Origin: Iningainema tapete BLCC-T55
GTDB taxonomy: Bacteria; Cyanobacteriota; Cyanobacteriia; Cyanobacteriales; Nostocaceae
Length of the DNA stretch: 64,000 nt
NCBI RefSeq assembly: GCF_014698965.1
Contig: NZ_JACXAE010000025.1
Location: forward strand, 123,501-187,500
Direction of reading: 5' to 3'
Shown here in pieces: positions 26,916 to 34,904 of this stretch (the stretch's first letter is position 1; each line of letters opens with the position of its first letter). Below the pieces are notes generated by a model. That model did no database searches, was not told where the DNA came from, and saw only the letters and a program-made list of their open reading frames with translations. The position numbers and the translations under genes are program-made.

Positions 26916-27878
26916 TTATTTGTCTTCAAGGCTACTCAATAACCTTAATTCGTTCTGTTCTATGCTCGAACCATATAGTTCAACGAATCTTCTAAAAAGC
27001 CACATTGATTCGTGATTTGAAACCCTATTTAAGCTGACTAAACGGTCTATATTTCTTTGGGCAAGTGTACGTAAATAGGGCAAATCTTCATAGAGTGTCA
27101 GACAAGAGGCAAGATGCAAAATGATTTGCAGAACTGGTTTGGGCCACTTCAAGTCACTGTAAATATCTATAAAGAATTTGTGCGCCTGCGTGTTTAAAGG
27201 TAGAACATTGAATACTACAATGATTTTTTTCTCATTATAAACTGGAATACTAAGTTCAACAGTAAAAGGAGTAAGCAATCTTAATTCCACTTCAACTATT
27301 GGTTGTCTCCAAATTCTCAGAACATTGGCAGATACAGCTAAGATTGTTTGAAATTTTAGCATTCCACCATTGACTGTAGCCTGAAAATGACTAACGTCAA
27401 TAACTTTTAAGTTATTAAGGCTAAAACTGTGAATTGTTTCCAAATGTTTTAAGTTTAATAAATGATAGATTTGGCAGAGATAGGGAAAAGGCAGAATGTA
27501 TGCCTGAGAAATCATATGTTGCTCTTGCAACTCAAACATTCTCGTCGCTGTAGGTAGATATGCTTCAGGACAATAAGAATTTAAATAAGTGTGATAGTGG
27601 AGACTGCCTGCATTATCATTCTTCAAACTTTCGTCAGGCTTCAAAAACAGCCAAGTCACAAAGAAGAAAGAGGCTGTAAATAAGTGTAGAAGCTCTATGG
27701 GAGATAAATAGCCATCTGCAAATGCTGCAACACCTCTATCAGTAATTGCGAAAAGCCAGGATGGAATACCCAATATCCATATACTGTTTTTGAGGTTCTC
27801 TAATAAAAGAGAAATTTCTATAGTTTGGTTGTTTTCAATCAATTCACAGTTATTGTTTAGCAAAATGTCACTAGGCAT
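26916..27878 (-). CDS. Hypothetical protein, 320 residues
   Basis: Not recognised. The sequence is moderately AT-rich in codon use, has one hydrophobic patch near 75-95 (LLHLFTASFFFVTWLFL), and alternates helices and strands without a catalytic motif. The stop is 14 bases from the convergent hydrolase-like stop. The start ATG is preceded by AT-rich DNA. Confidence 0.55.
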   Translation of the reverse strand: MPSDILLNNNCELIENNQTIEISLLLENLKNSIWILGIPSWLFAITDRGVAAFADGYLSPIELLHLFTASFFFVTWLFLKPDESLKNDNAGSLHYHTYLNSYCPEAYLPTATRMFELQEQHMISQAYILPFPYLCQIYHLLNLKHLETIHSFSLNNLKVIDVSHFQATVNGGMLKFQTILAVSANVLRIWRQPIVEVELRLLTPFTVELSIPVYNEKKIIVVFNVLPLNTQAHKFFIDIYSDLKWPKPVLQIILHLASCLTLYEDLPYLRTLAQRNIDRLVSLNRVSNHESMWLFRRFVELYGSSIEQNELRLLSSLEDK

Positions 27879-28301
27879 AGCAGTTCAACTTAAAGTTTTT
27901 GTCACCAAGTTTGACTTTTTTTATAGAGAAAACAATAATTTTTGTTTCTTTTACTATCTTGTCTCTAAAAATGTGTTAATTACCCCTTTCTTTAGATTTA
28001 TTTGGCTATTTTAAAAATCCAACCAAAGTTAGAATTCAGATAAATCTTTTTTCGTGTTGATGAATACAAATCCTCAACCGTCTAAATTGATTGCGGTGGT
28101 TGAACCCACGAATAAATGTGTTGGGCTATACATGAGTTGATTCACTTGAATCGTTCTTTAGGTTGCTTGCAGTTTAAGACTTTCGGCGGGTAATTGTTAT
28201 GTCGAGGGTGACTACTATTAAACTATGAGAGCAATGTTTAGATTTGCTATTGAGTATTGACGTACTCACTTCCCAAGCTAGAGTCAAATCCCGCTAATTT
28301 C
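27879..28301. other. Gap of about 420 bases, no gene seen
   Basis: AT-rich DNA between a minus-strand hypothetical and a plus-strand small membrane protein. Open frames here are short and have no coding character. No repeat or structure is clear. Confidence 0.4.
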
Positions 28302-28598
28302 ATGTTTCAAATACTGTATTCCCTGGTTCAGGCTGTACAGCCTGTTATAGTCCCCATATGCTTTGTAACTGCTTGGGCACTAGTTATTCTTGTGTTGCGG
28401 TCTACCTGGATGACTGCTCGCTATGGAATTGCCACTGTGAAGCGTTTGCATCAAATCAAGTGTGCCGATTGTCAATTCTTTACAGGCGACTATCATCTCA
28501 AGTGTACGGTACACCCTAGTTTTGCTCTAACTGAAGAAGCGATCAATTGCTCTGATTTTTACCCCCACTATAGACCTAATTTAATTCGTAATCACTAG
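28302..28598 (+). CDS. Small single-span membrane protein with Cys-rich tail
   Basis: 98 residues from the ATG of MFQILYSLVQ; a TTG at 28257 is in frame but has less support. One membrane helix (about 15-38, PVIVPICFVTAWALVILVL) is followed by KCADCQFFTGDYHLKC, CTVHP and NCSDFYP. The CxxC plus further cysteines suggest metal or redox chemistry. I do not recognise the family. Confidence 0.6.
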   Translation: MFQILYSLVQAVQPVIVPICFVTAWALVILVLRSTWMTARYGIATVKRLHQIKCADCQFFTGDYHLKCTVHPSFALTEEAINCSDFYPHYRPNLIRNH

Positions 28599-28619
28599 GA
28601 GAAAATCTCAATGTCTATA

Positions 28620-28647
28620 GTAGAGACGCGAAATTTCGCGTCTCTAC
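28620..28647. repeat. 28-base perfect palindrome GTAGAGACGCGAAA
   Basis: Both 14-base arms match exactly with no loop. It belongs with the GTAGAGACG palindromes at 11587, 13981 and 44834 but differs in the centre. It lies just after the small membrane protein gene. Confidence 0.85.
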
Positions 28648-28737
28648 AAAAATTTCGTTACTAAAATCGTTACGACCGTGTTGATCCCAGTCAAGTTTAT
28701 TTATCATAGTCAATAGTTAAGCTCCTCACACCAAAAT

Positions 28738-28769
28738 AAAACCGTGGAAATTTAGGTTTCACGGTTTTT
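28738..28769. terminator. Hairpin with T tract
   Basis: AAAACCGTGGAAA pairs with TTTCACGGTTTTT (one bulge). It can act on both strands, after the small membrane gene or after the pseudogene on the minus strand. Confidence 0.55.
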
Positions 28770-28782
28770 CATATGTTTACTG

Positions 28783-29452
28783 CTAAAAAATATCTTTGCG
28801 CTTTTGCAACCACAAGGTAAGAGCCAAATAAATCACTGTGTGTAAACACAATATAGCCCAATTCAAACTCAGATTTTCCCAGGTTGCATTGTAAACTTAA
28901 ACTAATGCCTATAGGCGCTGTTAAAAGTGCTAAAGCAAGGTTGACCGAGAAAAACAACGCGATCGCATAACCTAATATTAGCTGTTGCGTGAGTCACCAA
29001 AATCACCGTCCGCCCCTGCTCCGCCAATTTCCGCAACAGTTGCATCATCTTTTTATCCAACCCAGGATCGAGTCCAGATGTTGGTTCATCTAAGAAAAAC
29101 AACTTTGGATCAAAAAGCAACTCCACTCCAATACTTACCCGCTTCCGCTGTCCCCCACTGAGTTCGCACACCCTCGCATTCTGGCGGTGAGACATTTCCA
29201 CTTGTTGTAAAGTTTTTTCCACCACATTGGCTACATCAATATCCGGTAATCTTGTCCTTCTTTGGGTAACACCGCTTGGCAACGCCCCACCACTTGCCAA
29301 TCTTCTGGAATTACTAGATCCGCAGTTATCGGATCGCGCCCTATTAAGTGCTGTTGCTTGTTCAGTTCTAACTGTAAAATTTGTTCCTGATTTTTTAACT
29401 CTAAGTATTGGTTTGTACTTAGAAAAGTTTTGTGTTGTTTTTTGAATGTCAT
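28783..29452 (-). pseudogene. Eroded FHA-ABC ATPase-permease gene
   Basis: Three pieces of one larger protein are visible in changing frames. 29452 to about 29235 encodes an FHA-domain start (LELNKQQHLIGRDPITADLVIPEDWQV in three parts). 29300 to about 28980 encodes the back half of an ABC ATPase: signature LSGGQRKRVS, Walker B LFFLDEPTSGLDPG and H-loop VILVTHATAN, with the Walker A segment deleted. 28860 to 28783 encodes the permease C-terminus in another frame (ending WLQKRKDIF, TAG). FHA-ABC-permease single-chain proteins are known in cyanobacteria. Intact proteins of that kind would be several times longer, so this is a decayed remnant. Confidence 0.8.
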
Positions 29453-29629
29453 TGAATTACCAGATGGGATATTTACGTGATTGTCTGTCGTGTTAACTAT
29501 CTAAAGTATCAATAGTGTGAAACTTTTACGAAAATTTGATGAAAGACCACAAAAAAATATTATAAGTAAATACACTAAAACTATTGTAACTTTTATTGTG
29601 ATATTTTTTGATAAACTATAGCTGATATT

Positions 29630-31081
29630 ATGATGACACCGACACTGTTGAACAATCGCTACCAGGTGATTCGGGTATTGGGTTCTGGCGGGTTTGGTGA
29701 AACATTCCTAGCAGAAGATACCCAGATGCCATCGGGACGCCGATGTGTAATTAAGCAACTCAAGCCAGTGGCTGATAATCCCCTAGTTCACCAACTGGTG
29801 CAAGAACGCTTTCAACGAGAAGCGGCAATTTTAGAAGAACTGGGTGATGGTAGTAATCAGATTCCCCGGTTATATGCTTACTTTGTAGAGAACGGGCAAT
29901 TTTACTTGGTGCAAGAGTATATCGAGGGACAAACCCTGACGCAAAAGCTGCAACAGCCGGGGAAATTAAGCGAGAGTTCAGTTAAAGAAATTTTGATTAA
30001 TATTTTGCCAGTTCTCGATTACGTCCACAGTAAGAGGATTGTGCATCGGGATATTAAACCAGATAACATCCTCATTCGCTATGCCGATCGCAAACCAGTT
30101 TTAATCGACTTTGGCGCAGTCAAGGAAACGATGGGAACGGTAGTAACAGCTTCGGGAAATTCGAGCCAGTCAATTGTAATTGGCACACCAGGATTTATGC
30201 CCAGTGAGCAAACTGCTGGACGCCCTTTATATAGCAGTGATTTGTATAGTTTGGGGTTAACCGCAATTTATTTACTTACAGGTAAGATTCCCCAAGAATT
30301 AGCGTGCGATCCCGCTACTGGTGAGATTTTGTGGCGACAATATGCGTTGAATGTGACTCCTAGTTTTGCCGCTGTTTTGGATAAAGCGATTCAATCTCAT
30401 GCACGCGATCGCTTCTCCAGCGCCGAAGAAATGCGGCAAGCTTTACGTACTGGCGCAATTGCACCTACTATTCTCTCGGCACAAGAAGCATCCTCACAGA
30501 CTAAAACAGTTCTATCTTCATATCCGTCTAAGCCAATTCCTAACTCTGATAGCTTAACCGATTTGCAAAAAATCCTGATATTAGGGGTTTTTATTAGTGT
30601 CAGTGTAGTAATTGGTTTTTTCTTGACAAGAAGTCCTCAGATGGTGGTGTCTGAATCGAAAAATACTCAACAGCCTTCATCTACACAACCTTCTGCTTCT
30701 CCACTACCAGTTCCAGTAGCTACCCCTACTCAATTACCTGTAACTCCACCAAATCAAACTCGTTCCGTTGGTTGGATCAGGATTGGTGCTGTAAACAAGA
30801 CTGTAGGAACAGCCTTGCCAGGAGAACAACTGATTAAAACAATTCAACCTGTCACTATTGATCCAAGAGTTGTTCCTCGAATTGGTAATAAAGTAACTGT
30901 TATCAACGGAGTTAATTTGCGGATAAGCCAGCCTCAAAAACCTAGCTATCAGCTAGCAGATTCAATAGGTGTTGCTGTGCCAGGACAGGAAATGGTTATT
31001 CTGAAATTAGATAGCTTTGCCGACCCTACTTCACCTTTTCCGTACATCGTAGTTTGGGCAGAAGTGGGTTTATTAAATTAA
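29630..31081 (+). CDS. Serine/threonine protein kinase, membrane-anchored
   Basis: 483 residues. An N-terminal kinase domain (about 10-275) has all key motifs: GSGGFGET, the ATP lysine in CVIKQLKP, HRDIKPDN, DFGAVKET, and the activation-end GTPGFMPSEQ. A membrane helix is near 320-340 (ILGVFISVSVVIGFFL), followed by a Ser/Pro/Thr-rich linker and an extracytoplasmic C-terminal domain of about 100 residues (GWIRIGAVN, VTVINGVNLRIS). This is the cyanobacterial Spk type, close in sequence to the two other kinases nearby (33448 and 40455). The external domain probably senses a signal; the ligand is unknown. Confidence 0.92.
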   Translation: MMTPTLLNNRYQVIRVLGSGGFGETFLAEDTQMPSGRRCVIKQLKPVADNPLVHQLVQERFQREAAILEELGDGSNQIPRLYAYFVENGQFYLVQEYIEGQTLTQKLQQPGKLSESSVKEILINILPVLDYVHSKRIVHRDIKPDNILIRYADRKPVLIDFGAVKETMGTVVTASGNSSQSIVIGTPGFMPSEQTAGRPLYSSDLYSLGLTAIYLLTGKIPQELACDPATGEILWRQYALNVTPSFAAVLDKAIQSHARDRFSSAEEMRQALRTGAIAPTILSAQEASSQTKTVLSSYPSKPIPNSDSLTDLQKILILGVFISVSVVIGFFLTRSPQMVVSESKNTQQPSSTQPSASPLPVPVATPTQLPVTPPNQTRSVGWIRIGAVNKTVGTALPGEQLIKTIQPVTIDPRVVPRIGNKVTVINGVNLRISQPQKPSYQLADSIGVAVPGQEMVILKLDSFADPTSPFPYIVVWAEVGLLN

Positions 31082-31132
31082 ATTTTTGAACAATAGTATA
31101 AGTCTCATATTATTAAGAATTACAAAGATTTT

Positions 31133-31347
31133 TTGGCGAGTCTTGAGCAGAAAAAGATATTAACTTGGCTTCTAAATCAAGTTGGACTTCCGGTTCGCGA
31201 CAAGAAGCAGCATATATATCAACGCCAGATGGTAAAACAGCATACATTCTTGTTGTCTTTGCTGAAGATCGCGCCTACGCCTACGACTGGGAAATATTTC
31301 CCCAAATCTCTCGCCTTGTTTTCAACCGCATGACAAATCGTGAATAA
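31133..31347 (+). pseudogene. C-terminal gene remnant, apparently frameshifted
   Basis: Two overlapping frames each contain half of what looks like one protein end: SLEQKKILTWLLNQVG in one frame and SGSRQEAAYISTPDGKTAY, then WEIFPQISRLVFNRM, in the other. The tail resembles that of serine-hydrolase-type proteins (tentative). No start or upstream domain exists. Its last 20 bases begin a 51-base direct repeat seen again at 32495. Confidence 0.45.
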
Positions 31348-31373
31348 ACGACTTGGTTAAAGATAGTACTATT
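31323..31373 (+). repeat. 51-base direct repeat, copy A
   Basis: It begins CAACCGCATGACAAATCG and ends AGTACTATT. It matches 32495-32545 at all but about six positions. The two copies bracket the toxin-antitoxin remnant patch. Confidence 0.8.
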
Positions 31374-31479
31374 TCTAGTACAATACTATAGTAGTAATGA
31401 ATGATTTGTCACAATCCTCTGTTCCTTTTCTTTGCGTTCTCTGCGTAGGAGTGCGGTTCATTTAAAAAATTATTCTCAC

Positions 31480-31779
31480 ATGGATCAAGTAACATTACCA
31501 GAGGTTCTAACCCTCGAAGAAGCCTCAGCATACTTACGGCTACCTGTTGAAACAGTGCTTCGTCAAGCCGCACAGGGAAATATTCCGGCTCGTAGAATTG
31601 AGGACAACTGGAGGTTTTTAAAAGTTGCAATTGATGATTGGTTAAGCTCTCAAAGCGGTAGAACTATTCTTATAAAGCAGGCAGGTTCCCTAGCAGATGA
31701 TGATTCTCTTTCAGGATTGAGAGCAACAATCTACCAAGCAAGGGGACGGTCGGAAGTTGATGAGGAGTCCGACACTTGA
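31480..31779 (+). CDS. Excisionase-type HTH protein, probable antitoxin
   Basis: 99 residues from MDQVTLPEVL. The first 55 residues are a MerR/excisionase-like helix-turn-helix (LTLEEASAYLRLPVETVLRQAAQGNIPARRI, WRFLKVAIDDWL). In cyanobacteria this type is often paired with a PIN-domain toxin gene, and here the stop overlaps the ATG of a broken PIN start (TGATG). I infer an antitoxin or repressor role. Confidence 0.7.
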   Translation: MDQVTLPEVLTLEEASAYLRLPVETVLRQAAQGNIPARRIEDNWRFLKVAIDDWLSSQSGRTILIKQAGSLADDDSLSGLRATIYQARGRSEVDEESDT

Positions 31780-31856
31780 TGCATTTGCTTGATACTAACA
31801 CGCTCACCCTTCGTAAGCATTGCGATCGCCCTACTTTGCCTAGTATAGAACAATAA
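31779..31856 (+). pseudogene. Truncated PIN-domain toxin start
   Basis: The frame begins MHLLDTNTLT, the hallmark of VapC toxins with the first active-site Asp, but ends at a stop after 25 codons; the rest of the PIN domain is missing. Its ATG overlaps the HTH gene stop, as in an intact operon. An intact VapC is about 130 residues. Confidence 0.65.
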
Positions 31857-31880
31857 AAGGAAAAATAGCACTTGTTAGCT

Positions 31881-31940
31881 ATGGTAACTACAGCATCACC
31901 CGCAGAATACCGGACTTTGCTGCTAAACATCAGTAGGTAA
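31881..31940 (+). pseudogene. Fragment of a short N-terminus, possibly antitoxin-derived
   Basis: The reading MVTTASPAEYRTLLLNISR of 19 codons resembles the first residues of HigA/XRE-type cyanobacterial antitoxins. It is too short to be functional. The assignment is weak. Confidence 0.3.
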
Positions 31941-31968
31941 AAAAGTTAGGAGAGAGTCAATAAAAGCT

Positions 31969-32460
31969 ATGGCAGAAACAAAATACTATCAACAAGATAT
32001 AGACTGGCATCAATTAATTGACCAAGAAAAAGCTATGCACGCAACTCGTCAAAACTTCCTAAATTGCCAATCTAGAGTAGATTTGATTAGAAAAGCCTTA
32101 CAAAATCCAGGGGAAAGAGTGACGGCACTGCAAATTCTGAATTATCTAACTTTAAAAGAACGTCAGAGTTTATTTGATGAGTTAATCAAGTTAGCCTCTG
32201 TCGGTAATTCAGATATTGAGTTAGTCCGCTCAGCTATTCTTTCATTTGATAAAATATGGCTTTTAGATAATATTGAAAATCACACAGAATCTCTATTAGA
32301 AAATGGTACAGATGAAGAATATAGACGATTATTAGAACTTTATATTCAAATTGATGATGGACTGACCCAAAGGCTTGTTATGAAGGCATTACAACAGTCA
32401 GACATCCAGATTCAAGAAGCGGGTGAAGATTTTGAGAATTATCTCAAAACTAACCAGTAA
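31969..32460 (+). CDS. Hypothetical helical protein, 163 residues
   Basis: An almost fully helical, acidic sequence (WHQLIDQEKAMHATRQNFL, RVTALQILNYLTLKERQ, LVRSAILSFDKIWLLDNI), perhaps a short HEAT-like repeat protein. A GGAGAG ribosome site is about 15 bases upstream. I do not recognise the family. Its place inside a bracket of direct repeats with toxin-antitoxin remnants suggests mobility or immunity-related origin (inference). Confidence 0.6.
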   Translation: MAETKYYQQDIDWHQLIDQEKAMHATRQNFLNCQSRVDLIRKALQNPGERVTALQILNYLTLKERQSLFDELIKLASVGNSDIELVRSAILSFDKIWLLDNIENHTESLLENGTDEEYRRLLELYIQIDDGLTQRLVMKALQQSDIQIQEAGEDFENYLKTNQ

Positions 32461-32494
32461 AGTTTGAGATGAATTGAGTGTCTCGTCTAGTGTA

Positions 32495-32545
32495 CAACCG
32501 CATGACAAATCGTTAATAAAAGACTTAGTTGGAGATGGTACTATT
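32495..32545 (+). repeat. 51-base direct repeat, copy B
   Basis: It matches 31323-31373 (CAACCGCATGACAAATCG at the start). It lies between the 163-residue gene and the convergent VapC gene. Confidence 0.8.
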
Positions 32546-32553
32546 GACTACGT

Positions 32554-32967
32554 CTAATTTGTCAATTCCTGAATCAACTGTGCAGGAGTAATTATTCGAG
32601 GAGAAGTAACTGTAAAGTCTTGGGCATTACGGGTGACAATAGCATCCAATTGATTAACTATGGTAGTGCTGTACTGAATCGCATCTTCAAAGTCTTTGAA
32701 ATTGGCATTTAAAGCCATTGTTATTGCTGCTTGATCCACGGTGGCAACTTGACAGAAGGTAGATATTCTTCTCAAAAAATCAAGAGTTGAATCTCGTCCT
32801 TTGACTTTACGGATAATGTAGTAAATATCACTAAAAGTGGAAGCTGAAATGTACCCTTCGATTTGTTTGAGGTAAACAAACGATAAAACTTGCACACTTT
32901 CTTGATAAAAAGGATGTCGCTCAATAGCAACATCCACAATTACGTTTGTGTCTAGTAAAACTTTCAC
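32554..32967 (-). CDS. PIN-domain toxin, VapC-like
   Basis: 137 residues with the PIN core: first Asp in KVLLDTNVIVDVAI, Ser/Thr in ISASTFSDIYYI, a middle acid in FKDFEDAIQYSTT, and the final Asp in DAIVTRNAQDF. The arrangement is complete, so RNase activity is plausible. It follows its partner gene with an ATGA overlap (32964-32967), the usual antitoxin-first layout. Confidence 0.85.
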   Translation of the reverse strand: MKVLLDTNVIVDVAIERHPFYQESVQVLSFVYLKQIEGYISASTFSDIYYIIRKVKGRDSTLDFLRRISTFCQVATVDQAAITMALNANFKDFEDAIQYSTTIVNQLDAIVTRNAQDFTVTSPRIITPAQLIQELTN

Positions 32968-33254
32968 AGATTATGTTTCTCCTTCAAATATTCCCATTTA
33001 GCTTGATCTGGGTCAAAATCAGGAGGAACAGGCTCTGTATTTTCCAACCATTCTTTCAAGATTGGAATTGAGCATTCTACTTGCCTTTTAGGTGTCGCCG
33101 TTGTTGACGAGGTTTCTGGTACTGTAGTATTAGCATTTGTCTCAACTACCTGCCAAACAACCATCTCCACATCTCCAGGTGGCATGTTAACTGGTTCTGT
33201 AATTACCAATTTACCTGCTGAATCAATTTTTCCCTTCAGTTTGTAAGCTTGCAT
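32964..33254 (-). CDS. Probable antitoxin partner of the PIN toxin
   Basis: 96 residues from MQAYKLKGKIDSAGKL; a longer frame to 33350 has no support. The N-terminus resembles an AbrB/short beta-rich DNA-binding start (GKIDSAGKLVITEPVNMPPGDVEMVVW), and the C-terminus (PPDFDPDQAKWEYLKEKHNL) is a typical toxin-wrapping helix. It ends by an ATGA overlap with the PIN gene. It likely represses the pair's own promoter (family knowledge). Confidence 0.7.
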   Translation of the reverse strand: MQAYKLKGKIDSAGKLVITEPVNMPPGDVEMVVWQVVETNANTTVPETSSTTATPKRQVECSIPILKEWLENTEPVPPDFDPDQAKWEYLKEKHNL

Positions 33255-33447
33255 GTGGATTTTTCCTATAACCCTGCTTTTATAGCAATAGTAAGTCAAA
33301 GTTGACGAGCATGGCGTAGACACAATGCAGCGCACGTTTAATACAATCAATAGTATATTACAGCGACCGCTGACCAGTTGCCGACAAAATAAACAAGGTA
33401 AAATATTTAACGACTACCCCTATGCTAACTGCCGCTAATTGGTGTAA

Positions 33448-34752
33448 ATGCTGCTCAACAACCGCTATCGCATAATTCGGACTTTAGGAAGCGGTGGATT
33501 TGGTGAAACTTTCTTGGCGGAAGATACCCAAATGCCTTCTCTGCGTCGTTGTGTGATTAAACAACTCAAACCGATTCACAATAATCCTCAAATTTATCAA
33601 TTGGTGCAACAGCGGTTTGGGCGGGAAGCAGCAATTTTGGAAGAATTGGGTGGAAGTAGTGACCAAATTCCGGCTTTGTATGCTTATTTTCAATTAGATG
33701 GACAATTCTACTTAGTTCAAGAGTGGATTGAAGGCGAGACGCTCACGGCCAAAGTCAGGCAGCAAGGAGTATTGAGTGAAAGTAACCTTCGGGAAATACT
33801 TGCAAGTTTATTACCAGTATTGGAGTACGTACACAGCAAAGGCATTGTTCACCGAGATATCAAGCCAGATAACATTATTTTACGCAACCCCCCCGTGGGG
33901 GGTAAACCCGTGCTGATTGATTTTGGTGCAGTGCGGGAAACGATGGGAACGGTAATGAATTCCCAAGGCAGTCCGACAAGCTCAATTATCATTGGTACGC
34001 CTGGTTATATGCCCAGTGAACAAGCTATGGGTAAACCAGTTTATGCTAGTGATTTATATAGTTTAGGAATCACGGCAATTTATCTGCTCACTGGGAAACA
34101 ACCACAACAATTAGCGACAGACGCACAAACAGGAGAATTTATTTGGCATGATACTGTGAATGTTAGCCCCACATTGGCGGCGATGATCGATAAAGCCATT
34201 GCCTACCATCCACGCGATCGCTACAAGAGCGCACAAGCAATGCTGATGGCTTTGCAAAGTGAAGCAAATACGATTCCACCTACACAACCACCTCCTCAAA
34301 CCGTGAGTTTTGATACATTACCCCCAGCCGAAGATAATCGTCGTAATCGTGTCCTAATGGGAAGTGCTATCGCCGGAGGCTTAATCGGTGCATCTGTAAT
34401 TATTGGTTTTGTGTTAACGTCTTCTCAACAGTCAAAAGAACAGCCAGTGGTAATACAGACAACTTCATCAAACAATTATTCTTGGCTTTCGCAAAGAACT
34501 GTAACAGATGCTGACTTAGAAGGTAAAGACGGTTTCGAGTTAGATGTTATGCGTAATTCTATTTTCGCCCGTCACGGTCGCCGTTTTGATAATCCTGGGT
34601 TACAAGAATATTTTAATAAACAGTCGTGGTATCGTCCAATATATTCATCAAGGGAATTTCCCAATAACTTACTGTCAGAATTAGAAATGCAAAATGTTCA
34701 ATATATTTTGAACTATCAAGACCGTCACAATCGGAGATTTTTTAAGAAATAA
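33448..34752 (+). CDS. Serine/threonine protein kinase with YARHG domain
   Basis: 434 residues. The kinase domain (5-265) is complete: GSGGFGETF, CVIKQLKP, HRDIKPDN, DFGAVRET and GTPGYMPSEQ. A membrane helix is near 304-325 (GSAIAGGLIGASVIIGFVL), and a C-terminal YARHG domain (about 355-425: GKDGFELDVMRNSIFARHGR, then FNKQSWYRP) is expected outside the membrane. The loop between catalytic Asn and DFG has NPPVGG encoded by a C-run/G-run hairpin, also present in the kinase at 40455 but absent from the one at 29630. The YARHG domain suggests a cell-wall or periplasmic cue (inference). Confidence 0.92.
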   Translation: MLLNNRYRIIRTLGSGGFGETFLAEDTQMPSLRRCVIKQLKPIHNNPQIYQLVQQRFGREAAILEELGGSSDQIPALYAYFQLDGQFYLVQEWIEGETLTAKVRQQGVLSESNLREILASLLPVLEYVHSKGIVHRDIKPDNIILRNPPVGGKPVLIDFGAVRETMGTVMNSQGSPTSSIIIGTPGYMPSEQAMGKPVYASDLYSLGITAIYLLTGKQPQQLATDAQTGEFIWHDTVNVSPTLAAMIDKAIAYHPRDRYKSAQAMLMALQSEANTIPPTQPPPQTVSFDTLPPAEDNRRNRVLMGSAIAGGLIGASVIIGFVLTSSQQSKEQPVVIQTTSSNNYSWLSQRTVTDADLEGKDGFELDVMRNSIFARHGRRFDNPGLQEYFNKQSWYRPIYSSREFPNNLLSELEMQNVQYILNYQDRHNRRFFKK

Positions 34753-34784
34753 CCATAGTTATAGCAGTTCTCAATTTGGAATGC

Positions 34785-34875
34785 AATACGGGGCGGGCTG
34801 CTGCCTCGTGCTGGATTGCACGCTCTGAGGCAGAGCCTCAAAGAATGCATTACCATGCAGAGCATGGTAACGAGG
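34785..34875. repeat. Dispersed repeat with two small hairpins
   Basis: Between the convergent kinase and GAF genes. TGAGGC-AGA-GCCTCA (34826-34840) and TTACCATGC-AGA-GCATGGTAA (34850-34870) are perfect stems with AGA loops. This type is common in Nostocales intergenic DNA and may serve as a two-way terminator. Confidence 0.7.
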
Positions 34876-34904
34876 AAAAAACAAAGCCTTCTTTTGCGAA
34901 TTTA

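Noticed and set aside
32964..33350. Longer antitoxin start at 33350
   Set aside because: The added 32 residues are Cys-rich and unlike the family; the internal Met fits the domain start.
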